DNA of 9,653 nucleotides, taken from NCBI GenBank assembly GCA_007116275.1, contig SKIU01000029.1, forward strand, positions 1 to 9,653, read 5' to 3'. Positions 1-7,869 of the stretch are shown here, piece by piece (position 1 is the stretch's first letter; each line of letters starts with the position of its first letter). A program made the translations under genes and the position numbers. Under the pieces are notes generated by a model that did no database searches, was not told the origin of the DNA, and was given only the letters and a program-made list of their open reading frames with translations. The stretch is from a candidate division SR1 bacterium (GTDB lineage: Bacteria; Patescibacteriota; Gracilibacteria; Absconditabacterales; Absconditicoccaceae).

Positions 1-40
1 ACATCCAATTAGTATTGCAACCCGCAAGCATATCACTACA

Positions 41-65
41 AAATCGCTACAAGATAGCGATTTTT
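41..65 (+). terminator. Rho-independent terminator of an upstream gene
   Basis: A perfect 9-bp stem (AAATCGCTA at 41-49, TAGCGATTT at 55-63) closes a 5-nt loop and runs into a T tract at 61-65. This is the usual shape of an intrinsic terminator. The gene it serves would lie off the left edge; a TAG at 10-12 is a possible stop for it, but nothing in 1-40 identifies a protein. The hairpin ends only 16 bp before the uppS start, so uppS must have a very short leader, or a transcript starting within or upstream of the hairpin. Because the stem is symmetric and AT-flanked it could also act on the minus strand. Confidence 0.7.
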
Positions 66-81
66 ATGTTAGATAAAAAAT

Positions 82-783
82 ATGGAATATCCGACACATA
101 CGGCAGTCATACCAGATGGCAATAGAACTCGAGCCAAAGAAAATAACACATCAGTCCAAGAAGCATATATGATATCATACCAGAGAGGAGTCGAACTCGT
201 AGAATATACATTCACACAGACACCAACCAAGATATTCACGCTCCGATGACTCAGCACCGAAAATGCACAAAAAAGACCAGCACAAGAATTTGACTTCTTG
301 ATGAAAATGTATAAGCTCGTAGACGATGATCTGGATCAGATACTGCTACAAAATAAAGTAAACTTCAAACGAATAGGCAATCCAGATGGTATCACTGATG
401 ACTTTAAAGAGTATTTAGATCAAAAGGTCGAAAAATGTAGATGCGATTCAGACAAATACTTCATCTTCGCTATCAACTATGGCTGAAGAGATGAGATCAT
501 CAGAGCTATACACACACAAGCAAAAAAATGAACTGATATGAAAACCATAGATGAACAAACACTGAGTAGTGCTATGGATTTGGCAAACATACCACCCATC
601 GATCTTGTAATCAGAACCAAAGGAGATCAAGCACAAAGAACCTCATGATTTATGTCTCGACGAATTGGTTATGCTGAACTATACTTCACACAGACCAAAT
701 GTCCTGTATTCGATGTAAAAGAATATCAAAAAGCACTAAAACGATTTGATACTATTGCAAACAAACGTAATTTCGGTAAATAG
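82..783 (+). CDS. uppS: Undecaprenyl diphosphate synthase (cis-prenyltransferase)
   Basis: Cytosolic cis-prenyltransferase that extends farnesyl diphosphate with isopentenyl diphosphate to make the C55 carrier for peptidoglycan and surface glycans. The 233-aa product (TAG stop) shows the family hallmarks in order: a DGN motif with the catalytic Asp at residue 12, LSTEN at about 57-61, NYGGR at 132-136, DLVIRTKGD, and YAELYF near the C-terminus. ATG 82 is the only start, because an in-frame TAG lies at 70-72. Four in-frame TGA codons (247, 484, 529, 646) are read as Gly; 484 is the second Gly of the conserved NYGGR. CGA at 130 aligns with the conserved Trp after DGN (E. coli W31), and CGA at 244 gives TLWGLSTEN, so CGA is best read as Trp. 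Relative to E. coli, R30, R39 and H43 appear replaced (Thr, Val, Tyr), and RTGGE is RTKGD. dnaN follows 48 bp later. Confidence 0.95.
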
Positions 784-787
784 ATAT

Positions 788-793
788 TATAAT
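788..793 (+). promoter_or_regulatory. Possible -10 box ahead of dnaN
   Basis: A TATAAT hexamer sits 38 bp before the dnaN ATG, just after the uppS stop. No good -35 box lies 16-18 bp upstream (only weakly matching bases inside the end of uppS), and the surroundings are AT-rich. A chance match is quite possible, so this is a candidate only; dnaN may instead be read through from uppS. Confidence 0.3.
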
Positions 794-831
794 AACATAT
801 GTGAATTTTATCATCATAATAACAATACTCC

Positions 832-1974
832 ATGAAATGTACCATTAAAGTAAATAAACTCAATGAACTCATTGATGTAGCAGGAAGATTTATTGCTAAG
901 AATGCAACACTCCCGATATTACAAAATATATACATCAAAGCGGGAATGGATTCTCTCATTATAAGAGCTACAGACATGGAAAAATATATCGAAATAGAAA
1001 CACCATGTACTATATCTAGTGAAGGAGCAGTAACACTCAATGGAAAAACACTCAGTGATATCATGAGAACTATAGAAGAAGAGGAAGTGGAAATAACCAG
1101 TGACCAAACAACAAATATCGTAACTATTAAAACAAGTAAAGATACATTTGATATCAACGGTATCGCTGCCAGTGAATATGTCGCTCTTCCAGAAATACCC
1201 CAAGAAAATGCTGTCACGATAGATATGCATTCATTCGCTACAGGTATAGAAAAATCTGAATACGCTGTCACCGAAAAAAACTTTAGTCCAGTACTGACAG
1301 GAGTATTACTCAAATACAGCCAAGAAAATCCAGACACACTCACATTTGTCTGAACCGACTCATTTAGACTTGCTGAATACAAATCTCCTTCATCAAAACA
1401 CGAAAAAGACTTCTCACTTATCATACCCAAAGTAACTATCACCGATGTACAAAAAATAGCACAATACGCCATCGAAAAAGAATCAGAAAATCTCACAGTA
1501 CAGTATTCTGACAATCTTATATCGTTTCAATGCGTTGCCTGAGACACAAGATTATTAGCGACATCATTACTTATACAAGGAAATTTTCCAGATTATGGAA
1601 GAGAAGAAATTATGCCATCGACATTCAATACAACAGTAATAGTGGATAAAAGCCTCTGTGAAAAAGCTATCAGAAAAATAGGTATCTTAACCAGAGACAT
1701 AAACAACTTCATTCAGATAGAAACAACCAACGATAGTATCGTTATCACATCAGGAAAAACAGACAAATGAGCAGGTAAAACATCTATCCCTGCTATCGTA
1801 GAATGAGAACCAGTAAGCCTATGAATCAACGGGAAGTACATTACTGACTTTGTAAAAATGATACAAAGCGAAGAAATGATTTTCAATATAGTAGACCATA
1901 ATAAACCTCTTATACTTATGGATAAAAACAACAGCGACTACAAATATGTTGTAAGACCACTGATAAATAACTAA
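832..1974 (+). CDS. dnaN: DNA polymerase III beta subunit (sliding clamp)
   Basis: Ring-shaped clamp that encircles DNA and tethers DNA polymerase III and repair factors. The 380-aa product (TAA stop) is close to the usual length of about 366 aa, and three clamp repeats of roughly 125 residues fit. Visible landmarks: the N-terminal strand MKCTIKVNKL, the stretch ATLPIL, the second-domain motif GTDSFRLAEY (residues 174-183; ATDxHRLA in E. coli), GNFPDY (250-255), and the C-terminal YVVRPL like the E. coli YVVMPM. Five in-frame TGA codons (1351, 1540, 1768, 1804, 1822) are read as Gly; 1351 opens the GTDSFRLA motif. With the standard code the gene would stop at residue 173. No in-frame CGA or CGG is present. 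No Shine-Dalgarno precedes the ATG. dnaA is not adjacent in the window, so origin linkage cannot be judged. The prepilin-like gene starts 34 bp after the stop. Confidence 0.97.
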
Positions 1975-2008
1975 AAGATCATAATTATTTATAACTAACA
2001 AACATGTA

Positions 2009-2557
2009 GTGATTGCTATCAAACCCAAACAGTGATTTACCCTATTTGAGATAATCATTGTTATTGGTATAGTAAGCATACTTTTTCTCGTTATACAATC
2101 CGGATTCCAAATACCAAACAGCTACAAAACACAAGCACAATGATGCCTCCAACACAGCTATGGACTAACTCAATCATTTCTCTATGCATGATTAACCCAA
2201 AAAAGCTTAGAAGAAAACATTTTCCCTGAACGCTATACTATCGTCTTTGATACCGACACCCAAACCATCCAAACAACATACAATACAAGCACCGTATATG
2301 AAACCATAAATCTCAATGAAGCAAAAAATATATGATGCCATAACAACAACTATCAGGTAGTTATGACGGGATGATTACAAACAGTTTCCATTACAGATAC
2401 TAGTATGACTGCAGATCAGTTTACTGGCAATGTAAACTTTCTTTTATGCACGATAGAGGACTGTTTACCACTAGGTATTATACAATACGACACAAGAATC
2501 CAACAACTTCGCCTCTACCTATGCCCAGATACATCAGAAGCATTTTGTTCTTCTTAA
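2009..2557 (+). CDS. Type IV prepilin-like protein (N-terminal methylation motif)
   Basis: A 182-aa protein (GTG start, TAA stop) with a class III prepilin signal: a short basic leader of 9 residues ending in Gly, then FTLFE and a hydrophobic run to about residue 33. Prepilin peptidase would cut between Gly9 and Phe10, leaving Phe1 and the conserved Glu5. The protein would be inserted in the membrane and could belong to a type IV pilus or a competence/secretion pseudopilus; which one cannot be told. The mature part is rich in Thr, Gln and Asn, with several Cys (including the last ~45 residues) that could form disulfides. Five TGA codons (2033, 2141, 2189, 2333, 2372) are read as Gly, and 2033 is the cleavage-site Gly. 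GTG 2009 is chosen because the ATG at 2004 is out of frame and it gives a typical leader length. No pilus assembly genes are seen nearby. Confidence 0.85.
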
Positions 2558-2565
2558 TAGATACT

Positions 2566-3378
2566 ATGCACGATCCACTCGCATTTTACAAAATCATGAA
2601 CTATCCCATACCTCAGCCATCACATTATTTTTATTATAAACAAAAACAAATAAACAAAAAAACAATAAACACCTACCATAAACAACCAGACACAGATGCA
2701 ATGAACAAAAAAATAGCAATCATACAAAAGTATGATCGACTACGAAAACACCTTCCCTATATCAAACATATATATCTTTGTGATAGCATTAGTTTTCAAG
2801 CCGCACATCCCGGATCAGACATTGATTTGTTCTTTATAACCAAACATGGTTGTTTATGGCGTGCAAGATTAGCTTCAGTTATCATACTCTGGTTATTGTG
2901 AATAAAAAGAACACTACAGAAGAAAACATCGTTATTTGACCCTATTTTTTATGTTGACGAAAAATACACCAACATCCAAACGATCAGACTTAAACCAGAT
3001 GACATCTACTTAAGCCATCGACTTGCACACCTCATTCCTCTCTACCAAAGCACAAAATACAATATCTATAAGGATAACCAACGACTACAAAAAGAACTAC
3101 CCAACTTTCCGATGCAACATACAGCACAGATCAAAATACCAATACAACAATGATCATCAATATGGAAAAAATTCCGAGAAAAGCTGCAAGGAACAATGGC
3201 CGATAACTTTTGGGAACAACTACGAAGACAAACCCGAAAACCTTTGGTTATCAGAAAACAAAATCGCCGTAACGACAGTGAAAAATGAGTCATAATCAAT
3301 AATAATATACTCAAATTTCATAAAGACAAAAGATGAGAGATACAGAATAAACGAAATAGAAAAATAAGCACAAAATAG
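2566..3378 (+). CDS. Nucleotidyltransferase-fold protein (Pol beta superfamily)
   Basis: A 270-aa protein (TAG stop) starting 8 bp after the prepilin-like gene. The clear feature is the nucleotidyltransferase motif GSDIDLF (Gly83, Ser84, Asp85, Asp87), the metal-binding DxD that follows a hydrophobic strand and helix. A third carboxylate may be Asp125 or Asp131. Downstream features resemble a family I recall as frequent in CPR genomes: an LWRARL segment with a hydrophobic helix, DIYLSHWLAHLIPLY, and NQWLQKELPNF. The last two need CGA (3019, 3082) read as Trp, which is where that family has Trp. Four TGA codons (2899, 3151, 3286, 3334) are read as Gly, and eight CGA codons are present. Substrate is unknown; it could transfer nucleotides to a small molecule, RNA or protein. 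The C-terminal ~40 residues are Arg/Lys/Asn-rich and less conserved in character. ATG 2566 was preferred over ATG 2701 because the segment between fits the family's N-terminal part. Confidence 0.8.
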
Positions 3379-3559
3379 ATAAAGAACATCATAATATTTT
3401 CAATAATGCCAATAGTTATCACAATAAAAATAAAGCGATAACCAAAGTATATCATAAGATGTATAAAATGTTTTGTTTTTATTAAAAATATATATAGATA
3501 CAGAAGTACAAATAAATTAGTTGATGTAACAAAACTTTATCTCTTACTTAATAACACAC
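3379..3559 (+). other. AT-rich gap before ftsA
   Basis: 181 bp without a gene. A weak inverted repeat (GTTATC at 3415-3420, GATAAC at 3437-3442) has a long loop and no T tract, so I do not call a terminator. Candidate ftsA promoter parts exist: TTGATG at 3521-3526 and TACTTA at 3545-3550 with an 18-bp spacer, or TATAAA at 3462. None is close enough to consensus to be convincing in such AT-rich DNA. The gap suggests ftsA-ftsZ form a separate unit from the upstream genes. Confidence 0.4.
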
Positions 3560-4735
3560 ATGAAAGATATCAAAGCGGTATTTGATATCGGTAACGACTT
3601 CATTAAAGCAACAGTATTTGCAAACGACAATGAGAAAGAAATTGTTCTCGCAAAACAAATGGAGCCAAACCAATGAATGCGCAAAGGAAAAATTCTAGAT
3701 TCAGAAGCTTTTGTGCAAACAATCAACGAAATTATCGAAAATTTCGTCAAAAAATTGGGAGGAGACTTTATTGATGAAGTATTCGTTAGCGTATCACATC
3801 CAGAAGGAAGAATCCAAAGAATCTCAGAACAAAAAAGAATTATGAAAGATACAATTGAATCAGATGATGTTGATCATCTATCAAGAGTTATCGCAGATGT
3901 TGCAAATCAAGACAATCAACAAACGGTAAAGATTGTACCGGTATACTGGACTATTGATGAAACAAAAAGAGAAAAAGATCCTATTGGTATGCAAGGTAAA
4001 AAACTAGAGCTCACTGCTGATGTATTTATGCTTCCAAAAAATTTCCACAATGGATTACTGGATGCTTTCGAAAGAATTGGAATAAATATAACTGACATTA
4101 TACCAAACATACTTGGGGCAGCAGAAGTTGTATTAGATTATGATCATAAAGATCTTGGAAGCGTACTTATTGATATAGGAAAAAATCAAACAAGCTATGT
4201 TATTTACGAAGAAGGATATCCACTCTGATATGGAATAATTCCTTTAGGAGGAGAGGATGTAACCAAAGACATATCTATTGGACTACAAGTAGATATCAAG
4301 GAAGCTGAACACATAAAAAAAACAAATGGAATGATACTTGTAGAATGAGAAACAGTACCTAAAGATAGTGCAATGGATATGCATTTTCTATCAGACATTA
4401 TCAGTGCAAGATATGAAGAAATATTTGAAAAAATAAACGCACACTTAGAATCATTAGATAGAGATGGAAGACTACCATGAGGAGTATTTCTCATTGGATG
4501 AGCAGCTAAGATGCACAACATAGACCTCCTAGCAAAAAATGTCTTTAAACTTGCTACATTCTTTTGAAAAGACACACAAAATAATATGGGTGAATTATCA
4601 ACCAATATCCAGCAACTCAATCTACTCGGTGCATATATTCGAGGGAATAAGTTTTGAGAAACAAAAAGAACAAAATTTAAATTTGATTTTGATATCATTG
4701 GGAACTTTGGAAAACGAGTCAAAGAACTATTTTAA
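3560..4735 (+). CDS. ftsA: Cell division protein FtsA
   Basis: Actin-like divisome protein that anchors FtsZ filaments to the membrane. The 391-aa product (TAA stop) shows the actin-fold order: phosphate-1 strand with DIGN (residues 9-12), the FtsA-specific 1C region with GMRKGKI near 39-45, the phosphate-2 strand DIGKNQT (205-211), IPLGGEDVTKDI, the adenosine motif GGVFLIGGAAKM, and a short C-terminal helix ending FGKWVKELF that looks like the amphipathic membrane-targeting helix. The phosphate-2 loop lacks the usual GGG(T) run. Seven TGA codons (3674, 4226, 4346, 4478, 4499, 4565, 4655) are read as Gly; 4499 is the second Gly of IGGAA. Two CGA codons (4640, 4715) are read as Trp, the latter on the C-terminal helix. 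Followed 79 bp later by ftsZ, the classical gene order. Confidence 0.95.
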
Positions 4736-4814
4736 CATAAAAACAGATTAACGCTAGAGGATAGGATCCAAAATTTAGCAACCAATAACTTTTATACTAT
4801 TACACATTATTATC

Positions 4815-5969
4815 ATGGTTATCACAGAAGTAAAACCTGATTTCATACCTGGAGCAAAAATCAAAGTACTTGGTGTAGGAGGAGCAGGAAACAAAGCTAT
4901 CAATAGAATGATAAGCGAAGGTTTAGAAGGAGTAGAGTTTATTGCAATAAACACAGATGCACAAGATCTTGCAACAAACCTTGCACCAAAAAAAGTAAAT
5001 ATTGGACTTAATATCACCAAAGGACTTGGTGCATGAGCAGAACCAGAAATTGGAAGAAAAGCTGCTGAAGAAACTGTCGAAGAAATTAAAGCTATGCTTA
5101 ATGATACCGATATGGTATTTGTTACTTATGGACTTGGTGGAGGAACAGGAACAGGAGCAGCCCCAGTTATTGCAGAAGTTGCTAAAAACATGGGAATACT
5201 AACAGTTGCAATTGTTACAAAACCATTTAGCTTCGAAGGAAAGAAAAGAGATGCAAATGCAACAGAAGGGATGAAAAGGATTAAAGATGTAGTAGATACA
5301 CTTATTGTTGTACCAAATGATAAAATATTTACCATCGTTGACAAGAAAACAACCTTCAAACAAGCATTTACTATGATCGATAAGATCCTATTCTTGGGTG
5401 TTCAAGGTATATCTGACCTCTTGATTAAACCAGGAGATATCAATATCGACTTCGCAGATATTAGCAAGGTAATGAGAGACTCAGGTAACGCATTACTTGG
5501 TATTGGATATGGAGCAGGAGAAAAGAGAGCAGTAGACGCAGCCCGTAAAGCGATCGAAAACCCACTATTAGAAACCAATCTTGATGGAGCTAAAAGCATT
5601 GTATTTGCTGTGGCAGGTTGACTTGACCTTACACCAGTAGAAGTACAAGAAGCAGCTGCCATTATTGAAGAAATAGCTGACCCTGATGCGAATATTATCT
5701 GGGGAATGACATTTGATGAATCATACGAAGATGAGGTAAAAGTAACCATTATAGCAACTGGATTTGATGAACAAAGTACAGAAAGCATCATCAAAAAACC
5801 AGCAAGAGATATTCTTGGAAGAAAAGTATCACAAAGTAAGAGTGAATCATTTATCACAAGAGGCATCCAAAACGATACATCAACAAACCAACCACAACAA
5901 GAAGAACCTGTAACAGAAGAAGAAGATTTAGAGACACCTGCATTTATTAGAAAAAGACTACAATCATAA
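4815..5969 (+). CDS. ftsZ: Cell division GTPase FtsZ
   Basis: Tubulin-like GTPase that assembles the cytokinetic Z-ring with FtsA. The 384-aa product (TAA stop) has all key parts: VGGAGNKAINRM near residues 22-33, the tubulin signature GGGTGTG at 108-114, the T7 synergy loop NIDFAD at 210-215 with both catalytic Asp residues, GVQGISDLL, and the C-terminal core ending near TIIATGF. A Gln/Glu/Thr-rich linker of about 45 residues leads to TPAFIRKRLQS, matching the conserved C-terminal peptide (IPAFLRR type) that binds FtsA. Only two Gly codons are TGA (5034 in GLGAG, 5619) against about 34 GGN. No CGA is used; Arg is AGA/CGT, and the single Trp is TGG. A TATACT at 4793-4798 could be a -10 box, but no -35 is seen, so co-transcription with ftsA is as likely. 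No Shine-Dalgarno. Confidence 0.97.
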
Positions 5970-6024
5970 CAAAACAACAAAAAAATAAATTGTCAACTCA
6001 AAACATCGATAACAAGTCCCAAAG

Positions 6025-6053
6025 TTGCACGATAACGCGTATATATGTACAAT
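6025..6053 (+). promoter_or_regulatory. Sigma70-type promoter of atpC
   Basis: TTGCAC (6025-6030) and TACAAT (6048-6053) are separated by exactly 17 bp, each differing from consensus by one base or two. Transcription would begin near 6060, giving a leader of about 27 nt before the atpC ATG. The spacing and the position just upstream of an isolated gene support it. It lies in the 117-bp gap after ftsZ, where no terminator hairpin was found, so read-through from ftsZ is also possible. Confidence 0.6.
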
Positions 6054-6086
6054 GATACTGTAATTTATCACTAAACGTGTCAAAAA

Positions 6087-6521
6087 ATGCACTTGAAAAT
6101 CTCAAGTCCTGAAAAAATCATCTTTGATGGAGAAGTAAAACAAGTATCATTACCGACAGAGAATGGAATGATTACTATCTTACCAAACCACACGCCATTA
6201 GTAACCTCATTGAAACCGGGGCTTATCAAACTTATTCCTGTTGATCAACCAACAGGTGAGTTTGTATTTAGCGACAACATTATTTCTCTGAGTGTATCCA
6301 AAGGTATGGCATTTGTAGATGGAAGAATGATTCGTGTAGTAACTGCAACAGCAACTACATCACCAAGTGAATCAGTAAAAACATTGGAACAGATGAAGAT
6401 GAAACTCGAAGCAAGCATCAAGCAGTTAAAACAAAAGGGGAGTATTGAAGAGATAGAAAAATCTTTGGTCAAACTTGAAAAGCTTAATGCTGATATTGCA
6501 CTATCTAAGATAAAGTCGTAA
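6087..6521 (+). CDS. atpC: F1F0 ATP synthase epsilon subunit
   Basis: Central-stalk subunit of F1 that joins the gamma subunit to the c-ring and can inhibit ATP hydrolysis through its C-terminal helices. The 144-aa product (TAA stop) has the N-terminal beta-sandwich with the family signature at about residues 30-50 (ENGMITILPNHTPLV then LKPGLIKL), and a C-terminal helical hairpin rich in Lys, Glu and Leu (about 94-142). Length is normal for the family (about 130-145). It contains no in-frame TGA or CGA, so it is the one gene read intact by the standard code. In most bacteria atpC follows atpD in the atp operon; here it stands alone with its own promoter and terminator, between ftsZ and a methyltransferase gene. 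Whether the other subunits are encoded elsewhere cannot be seen. No Shine-Dalgarno precedes the ATG. Confidence 0.93.
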   Translation: MHLKISSPEKIIFDGEVKQVSLPTENGMITILPNHTPLVTSLKPGLIKLIPVDQPTGEFVFSDNIISLSVSKGMAFVDGRMIRVVTATATTSPSESVKTLEQMKMKLEASIKQLKQKGSIEEIEKSLVKLEKLNADIALSKIKS

Positions 6522-6540
6522 TTTTTTTTCACTAGAATAA

Positions 6541-6576
6541 AGAAAAAGACTCACTTTGTAGTGAGTTTTTTCTTTT
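6541..6576 (+). terminator. Rho-independent terminator of atpC
   Basis: ACTCAC (6549-6554) pairs with GTGAGT (6561-6566) around a 6-nt loop, extended by an A/G-rich left flank facing the T-rich right flank (6567-6576). The long T tract follows the stem directly. It lies 20 bp after the atpC stop. The A-rich left side means it could also work in the opposite direction. Confidence 0.85.
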
Positions 6577-6617
6577 GTATTTCAATAACCAATAGATACA
6601 ATAAAACAACAAAACTA

Positions 6618-6667
6618 AGAGCCAATAGCTAAAGGCTAAAAGCTCAAATTTTAGCTCCTAAAATTTG
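6618..6667. repeat. Palindrome and AGCTAAA-like microrepeat cluster
   Basis: A perfect 10-bp inverted repeat, CAAATTTTAG (6645-6654) and CTAAAATTTG (6658-6667), is separated by only three bases (CTC). Just upstream lie short degenerate repeats built on AGCTAAA/GGCTAAA/AGCTC (6618-6645). The hairpin lacks a following T tract on the plus strand, so it is not a standard terminator. It resembles the small non-coding repeat fillers found in many CPR intergenic regions; function unknown. Confidence 0.5.
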
Positions 6668-6707
6668 CATGTACTTCGCAATACTCTGAAAACACACACA
6701 TATAAGC

Positions 6708-7790
6708 ATGGAAGAACTACGCTATCTGCAACCAACCAGTTTTCGTACTTACAACGAACAGATAGTATTTTTTGATACAGAATATCCACAAAGGATCGAA
6801 CAACTTGCCGGTATAGTCAAACGATGAACCATACTAAACTACAACGAGCTCAAACCTGAATTAGAAAACTGTCCGATCATAGGAGTACATGATGCCAAAC
6901 ACGGCCAACAGCTCAAGAAACATTTTGGCATCAAAAGATTTAAACTACTCGATCTTCTCCGTAGCGATAGAGAAATAAAGAAAAAAGGAAAAGAGATACT
7001 TGTCTTTCAAACCAAAGAAGGACAATCCTATGGACTGGTCACAGGCTACCAAAACATCAAACGTTACGAAGTGATAGATTTTGGAAAACCAGCACGTAGT
7101 ATGAAGGTAGGTATGATGCCAGCAAAACTCACACACATCATGATCAATATATGATTGACCTACACAGCAATAGATACTATGAGCAATATCTACGATCCTT
7201 TTTGTGGATTGGGAACAACCGTATTGATGGCAAATGCACTTGGTTATCACGCCATCGGCTCAGATATCCAACCCGAACATGCCCAGAAAAACATTAATCG
7301 ACGAAAGAAACAAGGTCATTGCGAGGACAAACATAGTGAGGACGCGGCAATCCAGAATAACATAAACAAGCTTGCAACTTGCAACTTGCAACTTTGTACT
7401 AAAAAAAATATGTACATCTTCCAACACGACGTCACCAAACCATTTACCGAACCCAAACTCCAAAACGCACCACTCATCGTCACTGAATGACGACTGGGAC
7501 CGATGGTAACACAGAAGACAGATAGTACACAAATAGCAGAGTATAGCAGACAAGTAGAGGAGTTATACAGTGCATTTTTGACAAGCATACATGCATATTA
7601 TCAAAAAACACAGCTCCCCACGATCGTCATTACCATCCCATATTATATCAAACAAGAAAACATCATAGCAGAACACATGGATAAACAAGCTACAAAACTA
7701 TGACGAGAAAGCAAAATAATCAAAGAGATCTACTCCAGACCCAAACAATACGTCGGAAGACAAATCATGATCCTCACGGCAAAAACATAA
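6708..7790 (+). CDS. TRM11-like SAM-dependent RNA (or DNA) methyltransferase
   Basis: A 360-aa protein (TAA stop). The N-terminal ~140 residues resemble the accessory domain of the TRM11/THUMP-type methyltransferases. The stretch after SMKVGMMPAKLTHIMIN leads into the SAM-binding core: motif I DPFCGLGTT (Asp163 to Thr171), then GSDI (Asp186, the acidic residue that would bind the SAM ribose), FQHDVTKPF, and VTEGWLGP (about 258-265), which sits where related CPR proteins have TEPYLGP and other amino-methyltransferases have the N/DPPY catalytic motif. The likely role is guanosine N2-methylation of tRNA, but DNA methylation cannot be excluded. Four TGA codons (6825, 7152, 7488, 7701) are read as Gly and five CGA codons (6822, 7299, 7302, 7491, 7704) as Trp. 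Residues 203-234 come from repeat DNA inserted in frame between the GSDI helix and the next strand. It ends 35 bp before a terminator. Confidence 0.82.
7315..7353. repeat. Dispersed palindromic repeat (GTCATTGCGAGG...GGCAATCC) inside a gene
   Basis: The segment begins GTCATTGCGAGG and ends GCGGCAATCC. The outer arms ATTGC (7318-7322) and GCAAT (7347-7351) are complementary, and GAGGAC occurs twice inside. This is the layout of a palindromic repeat I recognise as common between genes in many unrelated bacterial genomes (ATTGCGAGG...GAGGCAAT type). Here it lies inside the methyltransferase frame and is translated without a stop. I identified it from memory of the pattern, not by a search. Confidence 0.7.
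7371..7394. repeat. CTTGCAA tandem repeat inside a gene
   Basis: Three exact 7-bp copies of CTTGCAA (7371-7377, 7378-7384, 7385-7391) followed by a partial copy CTT. It lies 17 bp after the palindromic repeat and is followed by an A-run (7400-7408). Three 7-bp units add 21 bp, so the reading frame is kept; a change of one copy would shift the frame. Arrays of this word occur as intergenic filler in other genomes. Confidence 0.85.
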
Positions 7791-7824
7791 CAATATATTA
7801 CACAAAAAACGAATATAACTACCC

Positions 7825-7849
7825 ATCCCGATCTTCATCGGGATTTTTT
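7825..7849 (+). terminator. Rho-independent terminator after the methyltransferase gene
   Basis: A perfect 8-bp GC-containing stem, ATCCCGAT (7825-7832) and ATCGGGAT (7837-7844), closes a CTTC tetraloop and runs into a T tract (7844-7849). It is the cleanest terminator in the window and separates the methyltransferase from the next gene's promoter. Confidence 0.92.
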
Positions 7850-7869
7850 CATAAAAAACAGCCAAAAAT

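Noticed and set aside
726..1514. A 262-codon minus-strand open frame, the longest in the window under the standard code
   Set aside because: It lies opposite dnaN, has no family motifs, and exists only because dnaN is rich in codons whose complements are not stops. dnaN reads through continuously with TGA as Gly and has clear clamp motifs.
2446..2565. Upstream extension of the nucleotidyltransferase frame to an ATG at 2446
   Set aside because: This part overlaps the prepilin-like gene in another frame and the translation does not resemble the family; ATG 2566 just after the prepilin stop is more natural.
3415..3442. Inverted repeat GTTATC/GATAAC after the nucleotidyltransferase gene as a terminator
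   Set aside because: Only 6 bp with a 16-nt loop and no T tract; expected by chance in this AT-rich DNA.
5402..5980. A 192-codon minus-strand open frame
   Set aside because: It is the mirror of ftsZ, Ser/Leu-rich with no recognisable domain; ftsZ on the plus strand is unambiguous.
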